From Beijerinckiaceae bacterium (GTDB lineage: Bacteria > Pseudomonadota > Alphaproteobacteria > Rhizobiales > Beijerinckiaceae): a stretch of 10,885 nucleotides of DNA. The stretch is taken from contig CANHAW010000034.1 of the NCBI GenBank assembly GCA_947458675.1, positions 1 through 10,885 of the forward strand, in the 5' to 3' direction. Of the stretch, positions 1 to 6,320 are shown in pieces. How positions within the stretch are numbered: position 1 is the first letter of the stretch; every line of letters begins with the position of its first letter. Below the pieces are notes generated by a model, which did no database searches, had not been told where the DNA came from, and saw only the letters and a list, made by a program, of their open reading frames with translations. Position numbers and translations under genes: made by a program.

Positions 1-605
1 AGATCGACAAGACAGCCAAGCGCATCGGCGCGATTTCCTGCGTTGTCGTGCGCAAGGATGGCTCGCTGAAAGGCAGCAATAATGACGGCTATGGCTATAT
101 CGAGAGCATTCTCGAAGAAGTGCCGGGCTGGCGCGCAGATACAGGCCCCATTGTGATTATGGGTGCGGGCGGCGGCGCGCGCGCTGTCAGCCTGTCGCTT
201 GCCGATCGCGGCGCGAAAGACATTCGCATCATCAATCGCTCGCCCGCACGCGCTGAAAGTCTGGCGCGCGAATTTGGCAGCCCGATGAAAGCTGTCGCCT
301 GGGAAGACCGCCAGATGGCGCTCGAAGACGCAGCCATGGTGGTGAATACGACAAGTCAAGGCATGGTGGGACAGACGCCGCTCGATCTGTCACTCGCCAA
401 ACTGCCGAAGCACGCGCTTGTGTCGGATATTGTCTATATTCCGAAAGAAACGCCGCTCCTGCGCGATGCGCGCGAGCGCGGCAATCGCACCATCAACGGA
501 CTCGGCATGCTGCTGCACCAAGGCCGCCCGGCCTTCCGAGACTGGTTCGGCATATTGCCCGATGTCACGCCGGAATTGCGCGCGATGATGGAAGCAACGA
601 TTTGA
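1..605 (+). CDS. aroE: Shikimate dehydrogenase (AroE family), 5' end missing
   Basis: The reading frame is open from base 3 and stops at TGA 603-605, so only the C-terminal roughly 200 residues are visible; the substrate-binding part with the catalytic lysine lies before the window. The family reversibly oxidises shikimate to 3-dehydroshikimate with NADP(H). Visible hallmarks are the IGAISCVVV strand, a GSNNDGYGY segment matching the family NTDG motif that holds the catalytic Asp, the nucleotide loop GAGGGARA, the NRSPARAE segment matching the NADP-specific NRTxxRA motif, VVNTTSQGM, and the C-terminal TINGLGMLLHQG helix. The usual NTDG Thr is replaced by Asn. It converges on the minus-strand run containing a 3-dehydroshikimate dehydratase, so a catabolic paralogue (shikimate to 3-dehydroshikimate to protocatechuate) is likelier than the biosynthetic copy. 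That role is inferred; the family call is firm. Confidence 0.9.
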   Translation, partial: IDKTAKRIGAISCVVVRKDGSLKGSNNDGYGYIESILEEVPGWRADTGPIVIMGAGGGARAVSLSLADRGAKDIRIINRSPARAESLAREFGSPMKAVAWEDRQMALEDAAMVVNTTSQGMVGQTPLDLSLAKLPKHALVSDIVYIPKETPLLRDARERGNRTINGLGMLLHQGRPAFRDWFGILPDVTPELRAMMEATI

Positions 606-620
606 TAAAATGACCTCTCC

Positions 621-672
621 CCTTCTCCCGCCTCGCGGGAGAAGGTGGCGCGCGAAGCGCGACGGATGAGGG
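621..672 (+). repeat. Structured intergenic repeat, copy 1 (two hairpins)
   Basis: This 52-bp unit consists of an 11-bp perfect stem (621-631 with 635-645, loop CTC), a TGG spacer, a 5-bp stem CGCGC/GCGCG (649-653 with 657-661, loop GAA), and the tail ACGGATGAGGG. It lies 15 bp after the aroE stop. The same architecture recurs inverted at 721-772 with no gaps. It resembles the REP/BIME-like palindromes scattered between genes in Hyphomicrobiales. It may act as a transcript-end structure for the convergent genes, but it has no U-tract typical of an intrinsic terminator. Confidence 0.8.
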
Positions 673-720
673 CATGTGTCACCGGGCTCATTCTGTATCG
701 TTATATATCTGGGACAAAGT

Positions 721-772
721 CCCTCACCCGACCTGCTCCGCAGGCCACCCTCTCCCGCCTCGCGGGAGAGGG
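721..772 (-). repeat. Structured intergenic repeat, copy 2 (inverted)
   Basis: This is the inverted partner of the unit at 621-672, with the same length and no gaps. Its large stem pairs 748-758 with 762-772 (loop CTC on the plus strand), and its small stem CCTGC/GCAGG pairs 732-736 with 740-744. It differs from copy 1 at one pair of the large stem and two pairs of the small stem, and in every case both sides changed so that pairing is kept. It ends about 20 bp from the stop of the minus-strand aldolase gene. The 48 bp between the two copies (673-720) are AT-richer and show nothing recognisable. Confidence 0.8.
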
Positions 773-792
773 GCGCGCACGATGATTGCGCC

Positions 793-1464
793 TCAGACCA
801 CTTTCGACCGGTAATGATCCCACGTCTTCTGGAACAGGCTCGTTGACCAGAGCTTTTCGAAACAGGCTTTCTTTTCCTCTTCCGAAAATTCGTAAGGCTC
901 GCCCAATTGCTCGGCCATATATTGCCGATAGCAATTTTCCTCGACATAGGCGGCGAGCGCAAAACATTCGATCATATTGGCGCCGACAATCGTCACGCCA
1001 TGGGCTTTCAGCAACACAGCGGGGCGCTGTCCCAAGGTCTGGGCGAGGCGCTCGCCCATCGGCTTGGTGTTGACGGACAGAGGCGTATCCATCACCGGCA
1101 TGTCGCCCAGCAAAACGCCTTGTGCATAGACATGTTTGTAGGGTTTGCCGACCATGGTCAAAAACGTCGACCATTTGGGATGGGTATGTGCCACCGCCTG
1201 CACATCGGGACGCGCACGATAGATTTCAGTGTGAATGTGAACCTCGAGCGGTGGCTTGCCATTGCCTGAAACGACATTGCCATCCATGTCGATTTCGACA
1301 AGGGCGTCCTGCGTCATCAGGCCCTTCACCGCCGCGCCATTGTTGATGAGAATATTCTTGCCATAGCGGATCGAGACATGGCCGTTATGGTCGATAATAT
1401 CGGCCTTTTCGAGCATGCGAATGCAATCGACGAGCTCTTGGCGCGGATCGTTGTTCTGCGACAT
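793..1464 (-). CDS. Class II aldolase/adducin family protein (aldolase A)
   Basis: This 223-residue protein has the full class II aldolase fold signature. Family members are cytoplasmic, metal (usually Zn) dependent enzymes that cleave or decarboxylate via an enediolate. The residues expected for the site are all present: Glu74 in KPPLEVHIH, His93 and His95 in AHTHP, and His155 in LKAHG, closely matching the L-fuculose-1-phosphate aldolase pattern (Glu73, His92, His94, His155). GHVSIRYG near residue 28 is the usual N-terminal motif. The start at 1464 is chosen because GAGGAAG lies 6 bases upstream; a longer frame to 1500 would overlap the preceding gene. The preceding gene's stop is only 11 bp away and overlaps the Shine-Dalgarno sequence, so the two are probably translationally coupled. 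Substrate unknown: sugar-phosphate aldolase or aromatic-acid decarboxylase are both possible. Confidence 0.9.
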   Translation of the reverse strand: MSQNNDPRQELVDCIRMLEKADIIDHNGHVSIRYGKNILINNGAAVKGLMTQDALVEIDMDGNVVSGNGKPPLEVHIHTEIYRARPDVQAVAHTHPKWSTFLTMVGKPYKHVYAQGVLLGDMPVMDTPLSVNTKPMGERLAQTLGQRPAVLLKAHGVTIVGANMIECFALAAYVEENCYRQYMAEQLGEPYEFSEEEKKACFEKLWSTSLFQKTWDHYRSKVV

Positions 1465-1475
1465 GTTTCTCTTCC

Positions 1476-2279
1476 TCAGAATCCGACGCGACGCTTCCAC
1501 AAATCCCAGGCGCGCGAGGCCGAGGACAGGTTCACCTTGTCGGCAAGCACACCTTCGCCCGGAGAGAGCGCCGCAATCGGACTGCCGCCGCCCAGCATCA
1601 TTGTCTGGAACTGCAGGCGCGCATTCATCTCGGTATAGACGGCACGGAAGACTGCAACTGGCAGGCTCGGGCCAGTGGCAACAGAACCATGCGCGCGCAT
1701 CAGGACAATATCCTTGTCGCCCAGCGATTGCGCCAGCGCGACGCCCTTTTGCGCATTGCCGACGAGCATGTCGGTGTCGCCGAATTTTTCATTGATGTCG
1801 AACACCGGCACGCCGCGCGCGATGAAGGCGGCATTGTGGAACATGGCCTGCATCGGCTTATCAACCAGACCGAAGGGAATGACATTGGCCGAATGACTAT
1901 GCGCGACAGCCATCACATCGGGACGTGCACGGAAAATCTCGCCGTGAATGAAACGCTCGAGGAAAGAGCCACGACCACGCGGATCGACGCATTCGCAATC
2001 GAGATCATATTCCATAATGTCATCGGGCGTGACGAGCGCCGGCGCCAGCGAGCGCGACATTAAAAAACGGTTCGGATCGTTGGGATGACGCATGCTGACA
2101 TGCCCGAAAGCATCCACCACGCCCTGATCGGCGAGAATGCGGCTGGCCGCTGCCAGATCGGCAAGAACGGAAGGGTCAACGGGACCGCCTGAGCGCGGGG
2201 CCGGCGAGCCGGAGCCGGCATCGGCCGGGGCGCGCAGATAGGACAGGCCGGAATGGCAGGCGCAGCGGAACAGTCTCAT
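1476..2279 (-). CDS. Class II aldolase/adducin family protein (aldolase B), N-terminally extended
   Basis: This 267-residue protein is a second class II aldolase homologue, clearly diverged from aldolase A. The catalytic and metal set is intact: Glu108 in SFLERFIHG, His127 and His129 in AHSHS, and His197 in MRAHG. GHVSMRHP starts near residue 59. The first 36 or so residues are extra compared with its neighbour, carry two Cys and are rich in Gly, Pro and Ser, and look unstructured. The start at 2279 is supported by AGGAGGAAAT directly before the ATG, so the extension is probably really translated. It is the middle gene of the run quiC - aldolase B - aldolase A, 112 bp after quiC. Proteins of this fold include 3,4-dihydroxyphthalate 2-decarboxylase of actinobacterial phthalate pathways, which would suit the Pht5-like neighbour, but the substrate is not readable from sequence. 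Confidence 0.88.
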   Translation of the reverse strand: MRLFRCACHSGLSYLRAPADAGSGSPAPRSGGPVDPSVLADLAAASRILADQGVVDAFGHVSMRHPNDPNRFLMSRSLAPALVTPDDIMEYDLDCECVDPRGRGSFLERFIHGEIFRARPDVMAVAHSHSANVIPFGLVDKPMQAMFHNAAFIARGVPVFDINEKFGDTDMLVGNAQKGVALAQSLGDKDIVLMRAHGSVATGPSLPVAVFRAVYTEMNARLQFQTMMLGGGSPIAALSPGEGVLADKVNLSSASRAWDLWKRRVGF

Positions 2280-2391
2280 ATTTCCTCCTGGACGGAGCTT
2301 GGGTTTCTTGGTTCGCCGCCACGTTACTCAGGTTCGCGGCGGGATGCCAGAGGGGCCGGCCATGGCGTCGCCTCGCGCGCCATGACGGGGC
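2280..2391 (-). other. Intra-operon spacer with small dyads
   Basis: This is the 112-bp gap between quiC and aldolase B. It carries the strong Shine-Dalgarno of aldolase B next to 2279, a CGCCGC/GCGGCG dyad (2314-2319 with 2336-2341), and a CATGGCG/CGCCATG dyad (2361-2367 with 2378-2384). A CGGGG/CCCCG dyad (2386-2390 with 2398-2402) overlaps the quiC stop codon. None is followed by a U-tract in the minus-strand transcript, so a full terminator is not supported. They could stabilise or tune the downstream transcript. Confidence 0.4.
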
Positions 2392-4275
2392 CTAAAACCC
2401 CGCCCGCTCCTGTTCTGAGACCTGTGCGGCCAGGCGCACCGGCGTATTGGCAGCGCCGAACAATTCGTAATTCTTCCGCTGGACGATTTCGAAGAAGAAA
2501 GTCTTCTCGAATGTCGCTGTATAGATCTGGAAGAACTCACCGCTCTTGCTGCGATCGTAGAGAATATCCAGACTGCGCATGCGCTCGATCAGCGCCGGAT
2601 CGAGATCGATGAAACGCGCCGACAAATCGTCATAATAATTGTCGGGCATATCGAGGAAGCTCACGCCCCGCTCGCGCGCCTGTTCGACAAAGGCGAAAAT
2701 ATCATCTGTCTCAAGCGCAATATGCTGCACGCCTGAGCCACCAAATGCATCGATGAAACGCGACACGGCGGTCGAGCCGCCATCGGCAATATTGAGCGGA
2801 ATGCGCAGGCGCGCATCGGGTGTGCGGATCACGCGACTGTAGAAAGCGCCATAAGGATCGGCCACTTCCACCTGCGGATCATTCACCAGACCGAGCACAC
2901 TTTTGTAGAAGGTCATCCAGGACAGAAATTCGGAGCGGCGAAGAACATTCGAGAAATGATCGAATTCCCTCAGCGCGCCCTGGCTTTCCTTCTTGTCGAA
3001 AACAAAATCGCGATCCCAGTTGGTGGCGCCCTCTGCAGGCTTGGCCATAAAATAGATCAGCGAATTTTCAACGCCCGCGACAGCTGGAATCAAAGTCTCG
3101 CCGGGCCCGATGCGACCGAAATAGGTCGGTGCGCCCAGCGCATTGGCGCGTTCAAGCGCAAGGTCGGGATTGTCGAAACGCAGACCCAAGGCGCAGACGG
3201 AGGTGCCGTGCAGCTCATGGAAATTATAGGCAAAGCCTTCCTGCTCGCGATTGACGACAATATTGAGCCCATTCTGGCGATAGAGATCGACCGCTTTGGA
3301 GCGATGGCGCGCGACACGCTCAAAGCCAAGGCCTTTCAACAGATCGGTGAAACGGCTGGCTTCGCCAGTCGCAAATTCCACGAATTCGATTCCATCGATA
3401 TGCGCGGCCACCGGCAATTGCGTGCCGATGCGCAAAGGTGCAAGGCCCTGTTGTTCGCGGCCCGCATCGAGCTGCTCGCCAGCCATCTGCAAAGCGCGCA
3501 TGCCATCGCGCGCAATCATGGCGGCCGGCGCACCGCGGAAATGATCGTTAAAGGCTTCCAGCGAGACCGGGCCGCGATAGCCCGTCTTCATCACGGCATC
3601 CAAAAATGCGCCGACGGGATGATCGCCCTGGCCCGGAAAACAGCGATGATGACGCGACAGCGACATGGGATCCATCAGAATGCCCGGCGCATCGGACAAT
3701 TGCACAAGGCCGATGCGTGAAGCTGGAATATCGGCAAGAGGTGCAATCGGATTTTTGTTGACGCAAATATGGAAAGAATCGAGCACGATGCCGAGATTGG
3801 GCCGGTCGGCGAGGCAGACCAGTTCATAGGCCTGCATCCAGTCGCGCACATGGCGGCCCCAGGCGAGCGCCTCATAGCCGAGCCTAAAACCGCGGCGGGC
3901 CGCACGATCGGCGAGTTCGGCCAGATCGGCAGCAGCGCGCTCTTTGTCATCCGCACTGTCTTCTGAACACGACGAACACATGCCGAGAAAGCGCGTGCCC
4001 AATTCTTCCATCAGATCGAATTTGCGCTCGGCGCGATCGAAATTGCGGGCGCGCATGGGCTCGGGCATGGCCTCGAAATCGCGCAAGGGCTGCAGGCCGA
4101 TAATCTCCAGGCCGAGATCTTCGGCGCGCGCACGCACATCCTTCGGCTTGCCGGAGAAAAATGTCAGGTCATTTTCGAAAATCTCGACGGCGCGAAAGCC
4201 GGCCCGCGCCACGGCGGCAAGTTTGGCTTCCAGCGTCCCTCCCATGGAGACTGTCGCGATCGACCATCGAAGCAT
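2392..4275 (-). CDS. quiC: 3-Dehydroshikimate dehydratase fused to an HPPD-like domain (QuiC1 type)
   Basis: This 627-residue protein converts 3-dehydroshikimate to protocatechuate in quinate/shikimate catabolism. Residues 1 to about 270 form a xylose isomerase-like TIM barrel. The four expected metal ligands are visible as Glu135 (GYEALAWG), Asp166 (LDSFH), Gln192 (VQLSD) and Glu240 (SLEAFND); from memory these are one residue off the Pseudomonas putida QuiC1 set. The loop SLSRHHRCFPGQGDHP is typical of the family. Residues from about 285 to 615 are two vicinal-oxygen-chelate modules like 4-hydroxyphenylpyruvate dioxygenase; the second keeps a His440, His518, Glu596 facial triad. The length fits the fused class. 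The start at 4275 has a modest GGGA upstream and gives the canonical MLRWSIATVS N-terminus. It is the first gene of the minus-strand run and divergent from the Pht5-like gene. The role of the HPPD-like half is not settled. Confidence 0.93.
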   Translation of the reverse strand: MLRWSIATVSMGGTLEAKLAAVARAGFRAVEIFENDLTFFSGKPKDVRARAEDLGLEIIGLQPLRDFEAMPEPMRARNFDRAERKFDLMEELGTRFLGMCSSCSEDSADDKERAAADLAELADRAARRGFRLGYEALAWGRHVRDWMQAYELVCLADRPNLGIVLDSFHICVNKNPIAPLADIPASRIGLVQLSDAPGILMDPMSLSRHHRCFPGQGDHPVGAFLDAVMKTGYRGPVSLEAFNDHFRGAPAAMIARDGMRALQMAGEQLDAGREQQGLAPLRIGTQLPVAAHIDGIEFVEFATGEASRFTDLLKGLGFERVARHRSKAVDLYRQNGLNIVVNREQEGFAYNFHELHGTSVCALGLRFDNPDLALERANALGAPTYFGRIGPGETLIPAVAGVENSLIYFMAKPAEGATNWDRDFVFDKKESQGALREFDHFSNVLRRSEFLSWMTFYKSVLGLVNDPQVEVADPYGAFYSRVIRTPDARLRIPLNIADGGSTAVSRFIDAFGGSGVQHIALETDDIFAFVEQARERGVSFLDMPDNYYDDLSARFIDLDPALIERMRSLDILYDRSKSGEFFQIYTATFEKTFFFEIVQRKNYELFGAANTPVRLAAQVSEQERAGF

Positions 4276-4475
4276 TGCGTATTTCCCTGCAGGCGAGCCC
4301 GGATTCTTCTGATTTCAAAGCATAAAGGGGTCTTGGCGAGCCCGCAATGACAGGCCTGACATATTCCCCCGGAGCCGCCTTTGATGTATCAAAACCGGGA
4401 CGGTCCGCCCCAGGGGCGCAGACCAGCCGGAAAAAACGCTTCAGCAAGGAACAAGCTTCAGGAGGGGACAGGCAG
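4276..4475. promoter_or_regulatory. Divergent control region between quiC and the Pht5-like gene
   Basis: About 200 bp lie between two divergent catabolic genes and must contain promoters for both. A perfect palindrome, TTTGAT-GT-ATCAAA, lies at 4380-4393, the size and shape of an operator for a GntR/FadR-like dimer; which regulator binds is inferred. A 10-bp direct repeat, GGCGAGCCCG, occurs at 4292-4301 and 4335-4344. The plus-strand side ends in the Shine-Dalgarno AGGAGGGG (4460-4467), 8 bases before the ATG at 4476. No convincing -35/-10 pair could be named. A frame open from 4347 would extend the Pht5-like protein, but those 43 residues are low in family likeness. Confidence 0.6.
4380..4393. 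promoter_or_regulatory. Perfect 14-bp palindrome, candidate operator
   Basis: The sequence is TTTGAT, GT, ATCAAA, a perfect 6-2-6 inverted repeat in the middle of the divergent spacer. It is AT-rich against a GC-rich background. Its position, 83 bp before the Pht5-like start and 105 bp from the quiC start, suits control of both genes. No regulator gene lies in the window, so the binding protein is unknown. Confidence 0.5.
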
Positions 4476-5462
4476 ATGAGTCAGTTGAAACTTTCCATTG
4501 CGACAACCGATTACGATCATTTCCGCGATTTTCGCCTCGGCCTCGTCAAGGCAGAGGGCGTCGATCACAATTGGCTGACGCTGGGTCACCATGAAATTTT
4601 CGCCCGCCAGACATTCAATCGCGAATTTGACGTCAGCGAATTGTCCTTTGCGAAATTCTCGACGCAGATCACGCGCGACGATTGCGACATTGTCGGCCTG
4701 CCGGTGGTCTGCTCGCGCCTGTTCCGCTTCTCGTCTTTCTATGTGAACAAGAATTCCAACATCAAGACGGTGCAAGACCTCAAGGGCAAGCGCGTCGGCT
4801 CGCCCGAATGGGCGCATTCGGCTGCCGTCTATATGCGCGGCTGGATGCACAATGATTGCGGCGTCAAGCTGACGGATGTGCATTGGTATCAGGCAGGCGC
4901 CAATGCGCCGGGCCGCATCGAAAAGGTCGAGCTCAATCTGCCAGAAGGCCTCAAGCTGACGCGTGTTGCCGACAAGTCGCTCTCGGAAATGCTGGCCTCG
5001 GGCGAGATCGATTGCGCGATCATCGCGCGTCCGCCGACCTGCTTCCTTGAAGGCCACCCCGATGTCGTGCGCCTCTTCCCGAATTATCTTGAAATGGAAG
5101 AGGAATATTTCGAGCGCACGAAAGTCTGGCCGATCATGCATATTATCGCGATGAAGAAGAGCATCGTCGATGAAAACCCGTGGGTGCCGCGCAATCTCTA
5201 CAATGCCTTTGTGGAATCGAAGAACCGCTCCATCGAGCGTATTTTCGATCCCGCCGTCTCGCGCTATCCGCTGCCCTGGCTGCCGACCTATGCGCGCAAG
5301 ATGCGCGACATGATGGGCGATACATTCCCCTTCGGCATCGAGGAAAACCGCGCCACCTGGGAGCAGATGCTGCTCTACACCTATCAGCAGGGCATTGCCC
5401 ATAAGCACGTCAAGCCGGAAGATATTTTCCCGGCCAGCACGGGCACGAAAATCGTCGTCTGA
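4476..5462 (+). CDS. 4,5-Dihydroxyphthalate decarboxylase-like protein (Pht5 family)
   Basis: This 328-residue protein has a type 2 periplasmic-binding-protein-like fold but no signal peptide, so it is a cytoplasmic enzyme rather than a transport receptor. The Pht5 family decarboxylates 4,5-dihydroxyphthalate to protocatechuate. Family features are LKLSIATTDYDH at the N-terminus, ISELSF-like VSELSFAKF near 53, the GLPVVCSRLFRFSSFYVN segment (74-91), the DLKGKRVGSPEW loop (101-112), GEIDCAIIARPP (176-187), and the C-terminal PFGIEENRATWEQ (285-297). The start at 4476 is preferred over 4347 because a strong AGGAGGGG lies 8 bases upstream and family homology begins there. A strong terminator follows the stop. 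No phthalate dioxygenase or cis-diol dehydrogenase is nearby in this window, so another hydroxylated aromatic carboxylate may be the true substrate. Confidence 0.85.
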   Translation: MSQLKLSIATTDYDHFRDFRLGLVKAEGVDHNWLTLGHHEIFARQTFNREFDVSELSFAKFSTQITRDDCDIVGLPVVCSRLFRFSSFYVNKNSNIKTVQDLKGKRVGSPEWAHSAAVYMRGWMHNDCGVKLTDVHWYQAGANAPGRIEKVELNLPEGLKLTRVADKSLSEMLASGEIDCAIIARPPTCFLEGHPDVVRLFPNYLEMEEEYFERTKVWPIMHIIAMKKSIVDENPWVPRNLYNAFVESKNRSIERIFDPAVSRYPLPWLPTYARKMRDMMGDTFPFGIEENRATWEQMLLYTYQQGIAHKHVKPEDIFPASTGTKIVV

Positions 5463-5470
5463 CGCAACAG

Positions 5471-5498
5471 AAACCGCCGGCCTTCGGGCCGGCGGTTT
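5471..5498 (+). terminator. Intrinsic terminator after the Pht5-like gene
   Basis: A 12-bp perfect stem (5471-5482 with 5487-5498) closed by a TTCG tetraloop begins 8 bp after the stop codon and ends in TTT, with GCATTT following. It is the strongest terminator in the window and implies that the following aldolase gene has its own promoter or depends on readthrough. Confidence 0.85.
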
Positions 5499-5507
5499 GC
5501 ATTTCAA

Positions 5508-5524
5508 GGGTCGCTTAAAGACCC
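5508..5524 (+). other. Small hairpin in the leader of aldolase C
   Basis: GGGTC (5508-5512) and GACCC (5520-5524) form a 5-bp stem around the loop GCTTAAA. An A-rich stretch and the Shine-Dalgarno GGGAGAG follow, before the ATG at 5551. It may be a leader structure or chance. Confidence 0.3.
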
Positions 5525-5550
5525 GGCAAAAATAAAAAAGGGAGAGAAGA

Positions 5551-6297
5551 ATGTCCATGCGGACGGGATCGAATAGCAAACAGCGGTTGGCCGCCGAACT
5601 TTGCGCTGTCACGCGCATGCTCGAAGATATGGGCATTTTGCAATATAGCGGACATATTGCCGTGCGGGTACCCGGCGAGAATGCGCTGATGATCCAGCGA
5701 CGCTCGGATTCACGCGCAGAGCTTGAGCCTGAGCGCATATTGACAGTGGATTTCGATGGGCACGTGATTGAGGGCGACGGCAAGCCGCCGTCGGAAACGG
5801 CCATTCATATCGAGACCATGCGCATGCGTCCCGATGTGAATGCAAGCCTGCACAGCCATCTCGATCTCGCCATTGCCTTCACCATGATGGACAATGTGCA
5901 GCTCGTGCCGATGCGCGCACGCGCCTCGCGCTGGGCGAGCGGCATCCCGACCCATCCCGATCCGAGCCATATCAAATATTCCGAACAGGGCCGCGCCCTG
6001 GCTGAGACGCTTGGCCCCCACCATGTCGCGCTCATGCGCGCACATGGTTTGCTGCTGGTTGCAGAAAGCCTGCCGGCGCTGATTTCAGACGCTGTGCATT
6101 TTGAGGAAAATGCCAAAGCGCAATTGCAGGTCATGAATGCCGGGGCCAAGGTCAAAGCGCTCACAGCCGCCGAGATCGAGCAGATTCTCAAAATGGAAGA
6201 CCGGCCGCACCATGTGATGAAGATGTGGAATTATTACGTGCGCAAAGGCTTGGCCGCCGGCACGGTTGAGAAAGACTGGGATCTGCTGGAGGGATAA
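5551..6297 (+). CDS. Class II aldolase/adducin family protein (aldolase C)
   Basis: This 248-residue protein is the third class II aldolase homologue in the window. The site residues are intact: Glu82 in KPPSETAIH, His101 and His103 in LHSHL, and His165 in MRAHG. GHIAVRVP near residue 34 is the usual early motif. It differs from aldolases A and B throughout, so it is not a recent duplicate. A longer loop with SRWASGIPTHPDPSH (126-140) sits between the His pair and the last His, where substrate specificity is usually set. The start at 5551 has GGGAGAG upstream. It follows the Pht5-like gene on the same strand but behind a strong terminator. Its stop codon leads into a hairpin shared with the convergent cupin gene. 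It is probably a metal-dependent aldolase or decarboxylase; substrate not identified. Confidence 0.88.
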   Translation: MSMRTGSNSKQRLAAELCAVTRMLEDMGILQYSGHIAVRVPGENALMIQRRSDSRAELEPERILTVDFDGHVIEGDGKPPSETAIHIETMRMRPDVNASLHSHLDLAIAFTMMDNVQLVPMRARASRWASGIPTHPDPSHIKYSEQGRALAETLGPHHVALMRAHGLLLVAESLPALISDAVHFEENAKAQLQVMNAGAKVKALTAAEIEQILKMEDRPHHVMKMWNYYVRKGLAAGTVEKDWDLLEG

Positions 6298-6320
6298 CCT
6301 TCTCCCTGTGGGAGAAGGTT
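6296..6320. terminator. Perfect hairpin joining two convergent stop codons
   Basis: An 11-bp perfect inverted repeat, AACCTTCTCCC and its complement, is separated by TGT. It begins inside the TAA of aldolase C (6295-6297) and ends inside the TAA of the minus-strand cupin gene (6319-6321), so the whole space between the two genes is the hairpin. Each transcript sees a GC-containing stem ending in TT. It shares the CCTTCTCCC core with the repeats at 621-772 and may be a trimmed relative of them. Confidence 0.65.

Noticed and set aside
611..775. Possible CRISPR or IS remnant from the paired repeats
   Set aside because: There are only two inverted copies, no spacers of regular length, no transposase and no target-site duplication.
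390..962. 190-codon open frame on the minus strand through the repeats
   Set aside because: It reads across the two palindromic repeats and into both flanking genes; its sequence is composed of repeat-derived Arg- and Gly-rich stretches.
2386..2402. Terminator after quiC
   Set aside because: It is a 5-bp GC stem overlapping the stop codon without a U-tract, and the aldolase gene follows on the same strand with its own strong Shine-Dalgarno.
2956..3720. 254-codon open frame on the plus strand
   Set aside because: It is antisense to quiC, where both metal-ligand sets are visible.
4476..5462. ABC-type periplasmic solute receptor (fold resemblance)
   Set aside because: There is no signal peptide or lipobox and the sequence follows the Pht5 decarboxylase pattern instead.
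4458..5804. 448-codon open frame on the minus strand
   Set aside because: It is antisense to the Pht5-like gene and the start of aldolase C, crosses a terminator, and its translation has no recognisable domain.
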